Assembly: GCF_014201315.1 (NCBI RefSeq)
Contig: NZ_JACHDY010000010.1
Span: forward strand, 1 to 46,366
Length of the DNA: 46,366 bases
From: Edaphobacter lichenicola
GTDB taxonomy: Bacteria; Acidobacteriota; Terriglobia; Terriglobales; Acidobacteriaceae
Direction: 5' to 3'
Positions 17,401 through 23,274 of the stretch are shown in pieces. Both the position numbers and the translations under genes were made by a program. Numbering within the stretch: the stretch's first letter is position 1; each line of letters begins with the position of its first letter. Under the pieces are notes generated by a model, which was not told the origin of the DNA, ran no database searches, and was given only the letters and a program-made list of their open reading frames with translations.

Positions 17401-17414
17401 CCTGGAGCGGCTAG
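11403..17414 (+). CDS. druE: Druantia DruE-like giant DEAD-box helicase with DUF1998-type C-terminus
   Basis: The protein has 2003 residues from the ATG at 11403; GGAGG at 11390-11394 lies 8 bases upstream, so the longer TTG start at 11388 is rejected. Motifs are in order: Walker A 'TSGTGSGKTES' (about 133-143), motif Ia 'LILYPMNALVEDQ' (about 216-228), Walker B DELH (about 379-382), the RecA2 start 'LVSFSDSRQDAA', motif V 'TTTMEVGIDIG' and motif VI 'QRVGRAGRRG' (1277-1286). Four Cys clusters lie between and after the helicase lobes (CECC, CPAC, CWKCVRC...CTRC, CVAC...CTTC). The C-terminal CDQSCYLC (C1854, C1858, C1861) is the DUF1998 zinc signature. A single 2000-residue helicase with this end is typical of DruE; DISARM splits these parts over two shorter proteins. 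It is presumably the ATP-driven motor of the defence system. It converges on the methyltransferase with a 12-bp gap. Confidence 0.85.
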   Translation: MLDPLGAFARIRDFYISYLDTAFYIRDPEVSIARRRLLEETRALCAEPIIEPLARYSNASFALEDLINASDDDPRLPGLNAKERDAFVRLVLCGLFDAVGEEHGKPKSSYKPFAHQVEMMSRGIQRGRPGIVTSGTGSGKTESFLLPIFARLAKEARSWRAPEEGFLQHRWWQNDDGDPLDKYTDLPNRPTRRNQNATPFVPQRNGESRAAAVRSLILYPMNALVEDQLARLRKALDSDAARLLMSETFNDNRIFLGKYTSATPITGHHFSPDAGPEEFERRDRKLKQLFRSSCLLQKTQTAARAHQNASTDARYLFPSVDGNEMTSRWDMQEHPPDILITNTSMLSAMLAREVDASIFAKTREWLMSNDDSYFYLVLDELHLQRGSAGTEVSLLLRLLIERLGLNDPSHRHKLHILASSASMPMSGELGELSLQYLWDFFGSNGTWEQADQKAERTKDLWRGAIVEGSPLPLESVSSLSDKSPLCELLRVTVSPEDGLADPQHPSENELLWQAVHKSLMPSAQSESLPRSVRECIEQAGFVLEEACSADGLRKPQTVSQIAKRLFSTMDSTAIEAVRALLVIRGCGDRYSEWFPSHASPKTSAFRIHFFYRSIEGLFAPAMLDSSKPAGSQALVGPLSVERGLRFVDMLDGKRRLLELIYCECCGELFFAGMKGERKGTSYCELLPIDPDLDGLPDAASSQLFEELSAKVFGVFWPSSQTPQLNISSNAGNGTWTKASLDPASGVVRVATNRYDPWSAPDHVHGYLFDRSGTQDRHGRTNRDPGSCVPYACPACGISYERRKRGYRLSPLRNFRTGFAKTTQLLATEVFEVLRKTSENPKLVSFSDSRQDAAKAALDIERRHHEDSVRQILIDTIVEVAQSRPGADTLARDLDVTRKAYAEASYDDPKFDELGSAIKKLTVQLKAANDSSISISEVVETLDEAGFQGVSPERNGLRPYLCHFANLGVHPVDGTGMRRFRVGSENLAWFELFELTGTTLDWRDDMQRRTQIDEARRELVGEALESISQTIFNKTYFSIEETGWGYPTVPLSCVADLKEQNKIAAYMRVLGDSYRVNESQFDDRPKDWADANDIGKSDRIFRYAQACTGSDQMAVQELTRVLNILDAQRHSGGIIHTGKLNIMVPLQDSPCWKCVRCGRIHLHRGGGVCTRCYEPLNELPDLVCEDVRRRNFLGKRIGRGEPPFRVRCEELTGQTDDPAERQRRFRGIIFDAPSSLEENAKLIDLLAVTTTMEVGIDIGPLQAVFQANMPPQRFNYQQRVGRAGRRGQAFSMVMTVCRSKSHDLYYYRNPERITGDPPPPPFLTKKQVIIPRRLLRKAWLASAFDTLRSECRAAGQRYPGDDSSPDIHGEYIPSNIYFDATQDWEERLKGALLKTEVARDRFAAVLALDSDISVQTLLEDLDPSDLIEDIRNSRDLVGGGGEDGLAHMLAEAGRLPMFGMPTRVRNLYTEAVRIEDDHQFEWTKIDRDLDFAIFEFAPGGVIVKDKQQHRPIGFTGHLAERFTPGRRGTQQSLTPYSPAFSSPFWLLRCVACGSWHRFEDKPENESCTTCSTLLDSAGAGECRTPSGFRTDLNPRLIRENDRFGSRNRSITAESRTFDLSPTPDDFNLSLAFLPQSRTYRLNRGPEITDDNGNVSALGFSVDSYSHSIPGLDSTRLEQQAITKECAPEIRRLQPQPDLTGTSAEGIWIAAPKTTDSLFIGASVVPPGLWIDRVSGSLPTNGPALLANRITSVRAAAVSATFIFVHRASLELDVDPDEFDLIDPRIHASKGIRVPVLQIADHLVNGSGLCERLALLDSKGISTAARLVRSIVSEPEAFPLRTYRMLKDNIDHAAQCDQSCYLCLQRYGNQPYHGLLDWRLGLSFLEAIDRASFRCGLDGKFAESPSLCDWPELAHRYATDLVTNYGGNGEVRKLGRDGEMTAFRLDRTGAEWNLVVHPLWNLETPIGILNDAINELGRSPKFTDTFELSRRQVTERERLRRAWSG

Positions 17415-17426
17415 TGTTGAAGTCCT

Positions 17427-18563
17427 CTACTTGAACTTCCTAATGTGTGAGCGCAATGCCTTGGCGAATGCTGGAGGATATCGAAGGCCGCTTACTTCAA
17501 GGCGGGAGAGAAATCCCGACGCCGCGCGATGTGACAGGAATCGGGGTTCGTAGCGCAGGAAGCTTTCTATAGAAACAGATGTTTTTGCGACTGGAAACTT
17601 TGTCGCATCCAGCACACGGTATCGTTGTCCATTTTCGCCGGCTGCGGCAGCGGGCCAAGATGCGGATGGCCTAAGCTCCTCAAGCTCGGGTGGCTGTTTA
17701 TCTGGAATCAGCAGTGTGCTTCCGACCCACTCAGACACCTTGCAGGTTACGGCGTTTCCCACTAACCTCCAGCGGTGTCCCGGGCGGGATACCGATTCTG
17801 CAGGCTTTGTCCAATCTGCCTTGAAGCCTTGAAGTCGCTCAGCATCTCGAATGTCAGGTGTGACAAAAGAATGATCGGGCAGCCAGATTGCCGGGGCCGA
17901 TGGTATCCCCCAAGCAGAGCCTCCCTTAAGAGTAGGTATTGCATTCGCAGCCCAACCGATGCCTCGGTTGCCTTCTGTCCAATAGAAGCCGCATGGTGGT
18001 GTGATATCGACTTGGGGAACTAAATTTGCATTTGTTTGAAACAGGCGATTCCAAGGTACGTGATCCAAGCTAGCGAGGAGGAAAACTCTCTCCCTTCGCT
18101 GCGGAAGACCGAATGATCGCGTGTCGACCGTTCTATATGCCCATGAGTACCCGAGCCTCTCAAGCTTTCCGGTGATATGCTTCATTGCCGCGCCCTTATG
18201 AAGTTGCAGCATAAACGGGACGTTTTCCAACAGCACCCATTGGGTGCGCCGCGCTTGAAGGATGCGAAATACGTGGTCGACGATGCCTGATTTGTCGCCT
18301 GCAATGCCGCGCGCTCTACCCACCTGCGAAAGATCTTGGCAAGGAAAGCCCGCTACGAGCAAGTCTGTTCCTTTAGGGACACGATCGATCTGCCGAACGT
18401 CATCTCGAACCTCAACATGCGGCATTCTTCGACGAAGAACGGCCTGGGCGGCTGGATCTATCTCGCACATGAGGGTTGTTTCGAAGCCGGCCTTCTCAAG
18501 ACCAACCTCGAACCCCCCAATGCCGGAGAACAGGCCTACAGATTTGAGCCGTCGTTCAGTCAT
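17427..18563 (-). CDS. druM: DNA (cytosine-5) methyltransferase, Druantia type II DruM-like
   Basis: The protein has 378 residues and the classical C5-methyltransferase motifs: I 'FSGIGGFEVGLEKAG' (12-26), IV 'AGFPCQDLSQVGRARG' with catalytic C75, VI 'LLENVP' (111-116), VIII 'PQRRERVFLLAS' (154-165), IX-like 'RDAERLQGF' and X 'LVGNAVTCKVSEWVG'. A C-terminal extension of roughly 90 residues follows. It is co-transcribed with vsr, whose stop overlaps its start by 8 bases (ATGACTGA), and it converges with the helicase gene. Such an enzyme would mark host DNA in a Druantia type II system; a stand-alone Dcm-like modification role is the main alternative. The recognition sequence cannot be deduced by eye. 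Confidence 0.85.
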   Translation of the reverse strand: MTERRLKSVGLFSGIGGFEVGLEKAGFETTLMCEIDPAAQAVLRRRMPHVEVRDDVRQIDRVPKGTDLLVAGFPCQDLSQVGRARGIAGDKSGIVDHVFRILQARRTQWVLLENVPFMLQLHKGAAMKHITGKLERLGYSWAYRTVDTRSFGLPQRRERVFLLASLDHVPWNRLFQTNANLVPQVDITPPCGFYWTEGNRGIGWAANAIPTLKGGSAWGIPSAPAIWLPDHSFVTPDIRDAERLQGFKADWTKPAESVSRPGHRWRLVGNAVTCKVSEWVGSTLLIPDKQPPELEELRPSASWPAAAAGENGQRYRVLDATKFPVAKTSVSIESFLRYEPRFLSHRAASGFLSRLEVSGLRYPPAFAKALRSHIRKFK

Positions 18564-19011
18564 GATCGTGCCTGGGAATTGTGAATCTCTGAAGGCGCGA
18601 GACCAGTGCCCCGGGTCGTTTAAGGTCGCACTCCCAGACTATGAGCACACGAAAACCAAGTCGCCGAAGGTCCCAGCTCTTCCGGGCATCTCGGGACCGA
18701 TTCGCTCGAAGCTTTGCTGACCAAAATTCGGGGCGGGATTTAGGCACTCGAGGCTGATTATCGCTCTTTGTCTTCGTGCAAAACTTGTGCCCGTGCCAAA
18801 AACATCCATTAACAAAGATCGCCCATCGCTGACTGCGATTTGCGATGTCAGGAGAACCCGGCAAACGCTTGTTCTTGACCCGGTAATGCACGCCCGAATC
18901 AGTCAAAAGTCTTCGGATAGCCATCTCTGGGAGCGTATCGGTCCGACGAACTGCGCTCATCATGCGAGATCGGGTTGACGCATCAACGATGTCTGAGTCT
19001 CGATGATTCAA
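18556..19011 (-). CDS. vsr: Very short patch repair endonuclease (Vsr)
   Basis: The protein has 151 residues when started at TTG 19011, which has AGGAAGAG about 9 bases upstream; a TTG at 19035 would add 8 residues but lacks a ribosome-binding site. Family marks are clear: 'TRSRMMSAVRRTDTLPEMAIRRLL', 'LPGSPDIA' with the catalytic Asp, 'FVNGCFWHGH.FC', 'K..R.EFW..KLRANRSRD' and 'GFRVLIVWECDL'. Vsr nicks at T:G mismatches made by deamination of 5-methylcytosine, so it normally accompanies a C5 methyltransferase, and here its gene overlaps druM by 8 bases. The pairing implies that DruM methylates a site where deamination is a real burden. Confidence 0.92.
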   Translation of the reverse strand: MNHRDSDIVDASTRSRMMSAVRRTDTLPEMAIRRLLTDSGVHYRVKNKRLPGSPDIANRSQRWAIFVNGCFWHGHKFCTKTKSDNQPRVPKSRPEFWSAKLRANRSRDARKSWDLRRLGFRVLIVWECDLKRPGALVSRLQRFTIPRHDHD

Positions 19012-19055
19012 GAACGTATTCTCTTCCTGGTACAACTATTTGTTTGCTAAACACT

Positions 19056-19081
19056 GAAGCCGGTCCTCTCGGACCGGCTTC
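19056..19081. promoter_or_regulatory. Perfect 11-bp palindrome in the divergent vsr/NYN spacer
   Basis: GAAGCCGGTCC (19056-19066) and GGACCGGCTTC (19071-19081) pair perfectly around TCTC. The hairpin lies between two genes read away from each other and has no U-tract on either side. It may be an operator for a dimeric regulator, an RNA hairpin in a leader, or a leftover terminator. Confidence 0.5.
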
Positions 19082-19171
19082 GCTTCCTGCCCTCCAAGGA
19101 GCAGGGGGAGTTTCTTTTACAATTCTACAGGGACGCGTACCCGTGTGCAATGTTGAGTTCTGGGGTTCAGA

Positions 19172-19792
19172 ATGGCAATCGTCAACCTCTACATCGATGG
19201 CTTCAACCTCTATTATGGTGCGTTGAAGCGGACGCCATACAAGTGGCTTGACCTCGCGAAGCTCGCTCAAGCCCTCTTGCCGTCCGACACGATCCAGGAA
19301 GTTCACTACTTTACTGCTCGAGTCAGTTCGCGCGCCTACAATCCGACAGCGGCCCATGACCAAGGGCTCTACATCCGCGCTCTGAAAACCCTTCCAAACC
19401 TTCACATCAAATATGGTCAGTTCACGACGCACTCCGTGCCCATGTACTTGACGAACGTCAACCCGCCGCAGAAGGTTTGGGTCGACAAGACGGAAGAGAA
19501 GGGTTCTGATGTGAACCTCGCTTCTCATCTCTTGCGAGATGCGTACGGAAGGCGATTTGAGGTGGCCGTCCTCGTTACCAACGACTCTGACTTGGCCGAG
19601 CCAGTAAGGATCGTCGCTCAGGAGATTGGTTTACCGGTTGGTCTCCTCAATCCTCACCAGTTTCACAGCCGGGAACTGAGGCAATATGCCACCTTTATCA
19701 AGCGAATCCGCCAAGGTGATCTCGCAGCCTGCCAATTTCCGAAAAGCTTGACGGATCGAAAGGGCACATTTACCAAGCCTAGCGGTTGGTAG
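19172..19792 (+). CDS. NYN-domain (PIN-like) predicted ribonuclease
   Basis: The protein has 206 residues from the ATG at 19172. NYN family acidic residues are present: D9 in 'LYIDGFNLYY', D113 in 'EEKGSDVNLASHLL' and D138/D140 in 'VLVTNDSDLAEPVRI', arranged as in metal-dependent PIN/LabA-like nucleases. The start has only a weak purine stretch upstream. It is divergent from vsr-druM and followed by two other nuclease-like genes, so a defence or RNA-processing role is possible; that is inference from position only. Confidence 0.85.
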   Translation: MAIVNLYIDGFNLYYGALKRTPYKWLDLAKLAQALLPSDTIQEVHYFTARVSSRAYNPTAAHDQGLYIRALKTLPNLHIKYGQFTTHSVPMYLTNVNPPQKVWVDKTEEKGSDVNLASHLLRDAYGRRFEVAVLVTNDSDLAEPVRIVAQEIGLPVGLLNPHQFHSRELRQYATFIKRIRQGDLAACQFPKSLTDRKGTFTKPSGW

Positions 19793-19955
19793 TAGTTACA
19801 CCTCTACCTGTCGAAAAGGCAAAGAGAAGACAGGATACAAGACGTTTCCCGAGTCCCATCGGATTTAGATATTGGAGGCTCTAGGCCTCCTTAAGACGAT
19901 CTTTAGCAAAGACTTGGGGTTTCCCGCTGTCTGCAAGTTTGCCCGGTGGTGAAGG

Positions 19956-20723
19956 ATGTTCCGCTTTTGTTGCGATGAAAGTTTCGATGGCAACCCGAAG
20001 ATGCCCAACTCAATCACGATTAGTGGTTTTCTATCGGACGGGCCCACTTGGTCAGAGATTGAAGCTGACTGGTCGGCGGTCAACGACCGATACGGGGTGC
20101 ATTGTTTCCACGCAACTGCGTTGAACCACGCTACCGAGGAGTACGCTGGATGGCCGAAGCCTCAACGGGATCGATACAGCGCTGAACTCCTAGATGTCAT
20201 TGGTAAGCAGGGCAAAAAGCTTGTCGCTTATAACTGCGGAATGCGAGCCGACATCTATCGCCGCGTGATCAGCCCAGAAGGCCAACGGAAGTTGGGAAGC
20301 CCTTGGTTTGTCTGCTTCAAAAGCTGTGTGGCGATGATCGCAAAGCACATGGAAACTCTTCCGAAGGAAGACTCTTTCTCTGTTGTCGTCGAAAAGGGAT
20401 CCGGCTTTGACGGGATGGCCGGCCGCTTCTTCTCACTTTTAGCCATGAACCCCTCGTTTCCCCATCGCTTTCGTCTCAATGCCTTCGCGAGCGCGAAGCC
20501 TGACCAAGTGCTCGGCCTTCAGTTGGCCGACATGATGGCGTACGAATACTTCAGACAGCTTCATAAGCGGCCCGCGAAAATGAGGATTCCTTTGGAGCGC
20601 ATCCGATTGAGTACGAATTATGCGGAGGGCTTTTTCGGAGAAGAAACCCTTCTCAGAATGAAGAATGACATCGAAAATGCACACTGCGGGAAGGACGAAC
20701 TTGTGATCATTCCGAGCCTGTGA
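19956..20723 (+). CDS. DUF3800 family protein (putative nuclease-fold, defence-associated)
   Basis: The protein has 255 residues from the ATG at 19956, with GTGAAGG directly upstream. The N-terminal 'FRFCCDES' and C-terminal 'AKPDQVLGLQLADMMAYEYFR' are the DUF3800 signatures; the family is thought to have an RNase H-like fold and is common in defence islands and prophages, but its activity is not established. Its 3' end overlaps the end of the convergent PD-(D/E)XK gene by 17 bp. Confidence 0.85.
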   Translation: MFRFCCDESFDGNPKMPNSITISGFLSDGPTWSEIEADWSAVNDRYGVHCFHATALNHATEEYAGWPKPQRDRYSAELLDVIGKQGKKLVAYNCGMRADIYRRVISPEGQRKLGSPWFVCFKSCVAMIAKHMETLPKEDSFSVVVEKGSGFDGMAGRFFSLLAMNPSFPHRFRLNAFASAKPDQVLGLQLADMMAYEYFRQLHKRPAKMRIPLERIRLSTNYAEGFFGEETLLRMKNDIENAHCGKDELVIIPSL

Positions 20724-21666
20724 ACGAACTCGGCTGCTTCATTTCAGCCCAGTGGGACGCTAAGAAAGACGCAACTCTTTGAAAGATTGCTTCGGGATCG
20801 TCCCAAGTGTCTTGGTTCAACGGCCACAAATGATGATCGTTTGCCGTTGAGGCGGCTTCGGGGAGAACTTCAGGTCTGAGCCAGCTCGGCTTTGTGGAAT
20901 GAAATCCGAACGCGAGAGGTGTAGGCGCCTTTGTCCAGATGCCAACCCAGAGGAGGTACGAACGGCCCCGCCTGACATAGAAACCGTACGAATAGGTGTC
21001 TGATGTCTCAAGCTCGGTTTCGTATCCGCGTGCGTCGAAGAGCCCTTTTGCTTGGGTGAGAGTCTTCTCCACCTTCCGAATTGCACTGTAGGTCGCCTCG
21101 GACCAGTCGCTTAAGGATTGTTTTTCCTGAGATGTCATAGGTTCGAGTTGAAACCGCCATTTCCAGAATCGTACCGCCTCGTCGAGAATTGCATCATCCA
21201 TCGAGGCCGATACTTCAGCTAACCGTTGGATCACGTCCCGCCAATACGATGTGTTGACTGAGATGTTGTCTGGCAGAACTTTATGGATTTGACGCGTACT
21301 GCTCGTGTACCGCCACTCATTCGGTACCAAGAACGAAAGGTCGCCGCGCATGCCTTTTGGGAAACAGGCCTGATACCCAGTTCGCTGCCCCTCAGTCAGC
21401 TCAAGATAAGGGTCGACTTTCGCTTCAATCAGGCAATGAAAACCTGGCCCTTCGACCAAGATGTCGGGAATCTCACGGCCATTGGGTCCAACGAATGAGT
21501 GTTGCGTGCTGAACTGGAGAGTAGCAGCCTCGACTTCAGAAAGCGGTCGGCGGACAAGGTAAGAAAGCACTGCAGCGGCTGCGCGCGAATTCCGCTCCAA
21601 GATGTTTCGAAGGAGGTTCGTGTGATCGTTTTCCTTCGTAACGACACTATCAAAGACTGTTGGCAT
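20707..21666 (-). CDS. PD-(D/E)XK nuclease superfamily protein
   Basis: The protein has 319 residues. The nuclease core is seen as 'IPDILVEGPGFHCLIEAKVD': P67-D68, then E81-A-K83 on the next strand, preceded by an N-terminal 'ENDHTNLLRNIL' helix typical of this family. The C-terminal half has no motif I know. It is the last gene before the tRNA fragment that ends the element and converges with the DUF3800 gene with a 17-bp overlap. Likely role: DNA cleavage in defence or element competition (inferred). Confidence 0.8.
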   Translation of the reverse strand: MPTVFDSVVTKENDHTNLLRNILERNSRAAAAVLSYLVRRPLSEVEAATLQFSTQHSFVGPNGREIPDILVEGPGFHCLIEAKVDPYLELTEGQRTGYQACFPKGMRGDLSFLVPNEWRYTSSTRQIHKVLPDNISVNTSYWRDVIQRLAEVSASMDDAILDEAVRFWKWRFQLEPMTSQEKQSLSDWSEATYSAIRKVEKTLTQAKGLFDARGYETELETSDTYSYGFYVRRGRSYLLWVGIWTKAPTPLAFGFHSTKPSWLRPEVLPEAASTANDHHLWPLNQDTWDDPEAIFQRVASFLASHWAEMKQPSSFTGSE

Positions 21667-21885
21667 GATTGGTATCGGGCATGTGCCTGAGCGCTGTGTT
21701 CAAGGTTATCCTGAAGCCGAGCATCTTGGATTGCTTGTAACGGAGGTCGGAGGGTGATCTCCCAAATACTCGAATGGTAGTGGCTGTTTTGATGGCTGTT
21801 CATTGCGTGATTCGGTGCGGTACTATGCAACCGAATGCAGAAGATGGTGTGCTGGAAGCCGCTGCAAACAAAGCTTTTATGTGTC
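21667..21885. other. Non-coding end region of the element
   Basis: No gene is visible between the PD-(D/E)XK start codon and the attachment-site repeats. The promoter of the PD-(D/E)XK gene should lie in the first part. No integrase or excisionase gene is present. Confidence 0.4.
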
Positions 21886-21905
21886 CTGTGCGTTTCTGTG
21901 CGTTT
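21886..21905. repeat. Exact tandem 10-bp repeat next to the tRNA fragment
   Basis: CTGTGCGTTT occurs twice without a gap (21886-21895 and 21896-21905), 21 bp before the tRNA-Leu fragment. Short direct repeats beside an att core are typical arm-type binding sites for tyrosine integrases or excisionases, so this is a candidate; the role is inferred. Confidence 0.6.
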
Positions 21906-21926
21906 GCTCGCGGAAGTGTAATAATG

Positions 21927-21984
21927 GGACTCAAAATCCGCCGAGGGCAACCTCGTGGGGGTTCGATTCCCCCTCCCGGCACCA
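21927..21984 (+). tRNA. 3' fragment of tRNA-Leu(CAA): probable attachment site (right end of the element)
   Basis: The stretch has the 3' part of a class II tRNA: loop CTCAAAA with anticodon CAA (21932-21934 inside 21930-21936), the 3' anticodon-stem arm TCCGC, a long variable arm CGAGG-GCAA-CCTCG, a T-arm GGGGG-TTCGATT-CCCCC and an acceptor arm ending GGCACCA. The 5' half is absent: no GCCGGGA acceptor arm lies upstream, and the 5' anticodon-stem bases (TGGGA) do not pair with TCCGC. It is therefore not a functional tRNA gene but the duplicated 3' end left by integration into a tRNA-Leu gene. Confidence 0.85.
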
Positions 21985-22275
21985 TCTAACTTGTTCATTT
22001 GCAATATGTTGCAGGGGAGGGAAGTGTTGGAAGAGAATCCCTCCGGTACAAATACGGTACACCGCACATCCATCTTATTTTCAGTAGTTTACGGTTTTCG
22101 AAATATGGCTTGGGGACAGCCATCTATATATCTATATATAGATTGCCCCCCGCATACGCTCGATTGCGGAGTGCGCGGCGGATAAATGGTCCGCTTGAGA
22201 GACATTTCCTGCGCCTTGTGGATTAGGAACGGAATAAACGAGTGGGATCGGGAAGAGAATTGCGGGGACTTACCG
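21985..22275. other. Non-coding junction region with a 22-bp palindrome
   Basis: No gene is supported between the tRNA fragment and the LuxR-type remnant. At 22122-22143 a perfect AT-rich palindrome occurs (ATCTATATAT, CT, ATATATAGAT), flanked by GGGGAC and GCCCCC. It may be a hairpin at the end of a transcript or a binding site. Confidence 0.4.
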
Positions 22276-22569
22276 CTAAGTCGACGTCAACTCGCCAACC
22301 ATGGAGGTTTGAGTGCGATCAGGGCTGAGTTTGTCCGCCATCCTGACTAAGCCTGCAAAGGAGTCGGCTTGCATCTTTCGCATAATATGTCCTCGATGCA
22401 ATTGAACGGTCCACTCGGTGATCCCCAACTCAAATGCCACTTGTTTGTTTAGTAGACCGCTCGCCAGCAGCGGCAGCACCTCTCGCTCTCTGGGCGTCAA
22501 AGATTCATATCGGGCAACTAAGAAGGCACGTTCGGCAGCTTCGCGATGATTGACGAGATTCTGCTGCAA
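22276..22569 (-). pseudogene. LuxR/FixJ-type response regulator remnant (only the HTH part)
   Basis: The frame has 97 residues from a TTG at 22569. It holds the complete LuxR-type helix-turn-helix, 'LTPREREVLPLLASGLLNKQVAFELGITEWTVQLHRGHIMRKM', but no receiver domain; an in-frame stop lies at 22579-22581 just upstream. The adjacent regulator (22699-23274) has the same linker-HTH design, so this is probably the tail of a duplicated or recombined fixJ-like gene. Whether the short protein is made is unknown. Confidence 0.65.
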
Positions 22570-22698
22570 CGCTACTACTCAGGTGGGTAGTCGATTAGAA
22601 CTGGAGGAGGACGAATATAGCCCTCTGTCTAGAGGGAAAACCCCACGCTATCCTAGGAAGGGAAAATTTAAGCTTGTCTGTCATGCGCACCAATTCAA

Positions 22699-23274
22699 TT
22701 AGTGATTCGCTTGCATCTTCCGCATTACATTGCCTCGATGGATTTTCACAGTAGCTTCGCTCGCCCCGATTTCTGAGGCAATCTGCTTATTGAGCATCCC
22801 AGATACTACGAGGCCCATGACCTCCCGCTCTCGCGCAGTCAACGCCTGATACCGTCGATGCAGTTCGTGGGCCTCGGTCTGTTGTTCTCGCTCCGCACGG
22901 TCACGCTGGAGAGCCTGCTGAATCGCGTCCAGCAAATCCTGGTCCCGAAAGGGCTTCGTCAGAAATTCCACGGCACCCGATTTCAGTGCCCGAACGGACA
23001 TGGGAACGTCTCCGTGCGCGGTAATAAAGATGATGGGTATTTGCGCACCAAGTTCGATGAGCCGTCGCTGAAAATCGAGTCCACTCATCTGAGGAAGTCT
23101 CACGTCCAAGACCAGGCAACTTGGCTCAGAACTGCGCTGTCTGCGCAGAAACTCTTCACCAGTTGAGAAGGACTCGGCATGGAGGCCTACCGATTCGACG
23201 AGGTCCTGGACGGCCTGCCGCATACCGTGATCGTCATCGATGATGTAGACCGTGGAAACGGCCGCAGATTTCAT
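22699..23274 (-). CDS. FixJ/NarL-type two-component response regulator
   Basis: The protein has 191 residues from the ATG at 23274, which overlaps the stop of the histidine kinase reading frame (ATGA). The receiver domain has 'YIIDDD' (10-15), the phosphoacceptor D57 in 'LVLDVRLPQMSG' and the conserved Lys in 'EFLTKPF'. The LuxR HTH follows: 'LTAREREVMGLVVSGMLNKQIASEIGASEATVKIHRGNVMRKM'. It ends at 'MQANH', roughly 10-15 residues shorter than relatives, which continue into '..LVRMADKL' (as the neighbouring remnant does). Its kinase is broken, so it may be an orphan. Confidence 0.8.
   Translation of the reverse strand: MKSAAVSTVYIIDDDHGMRQAVQDLVESVGLHAESFSTGEEFLRRQRSSEPSCLVLDVRLPQMSGLDFQRRLIELGAQIPIIFITAHGDVPMSVRALKSGAVEFLTKPFRDQDLLDAIQQALQRDRAEREQQTEAHELHRRYQALTAREREVMGLVVSGMLNKQIASEIGASEATVKIHRGNVMRKMQANH

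Noticed and set aside
11403..17414. DISARM system (DrmA/DrmB) instead of Druantia
   Set aside because: DISARM has separate helicase (DrmA) and DUF1998 (DrmB) proteins and usually a PLD protein (DrmC). Here both are in one 2003-aa chain and no PLD motif (HxK...D) is visible in the neighbours.
21927..21984. Functional tRNA-Leu gene
   Set aside because: No acceptor-stem 5' half or D-arm precedes it, and the 5' anticodon-stem bases do not pair. It can only be a 3' fragment.
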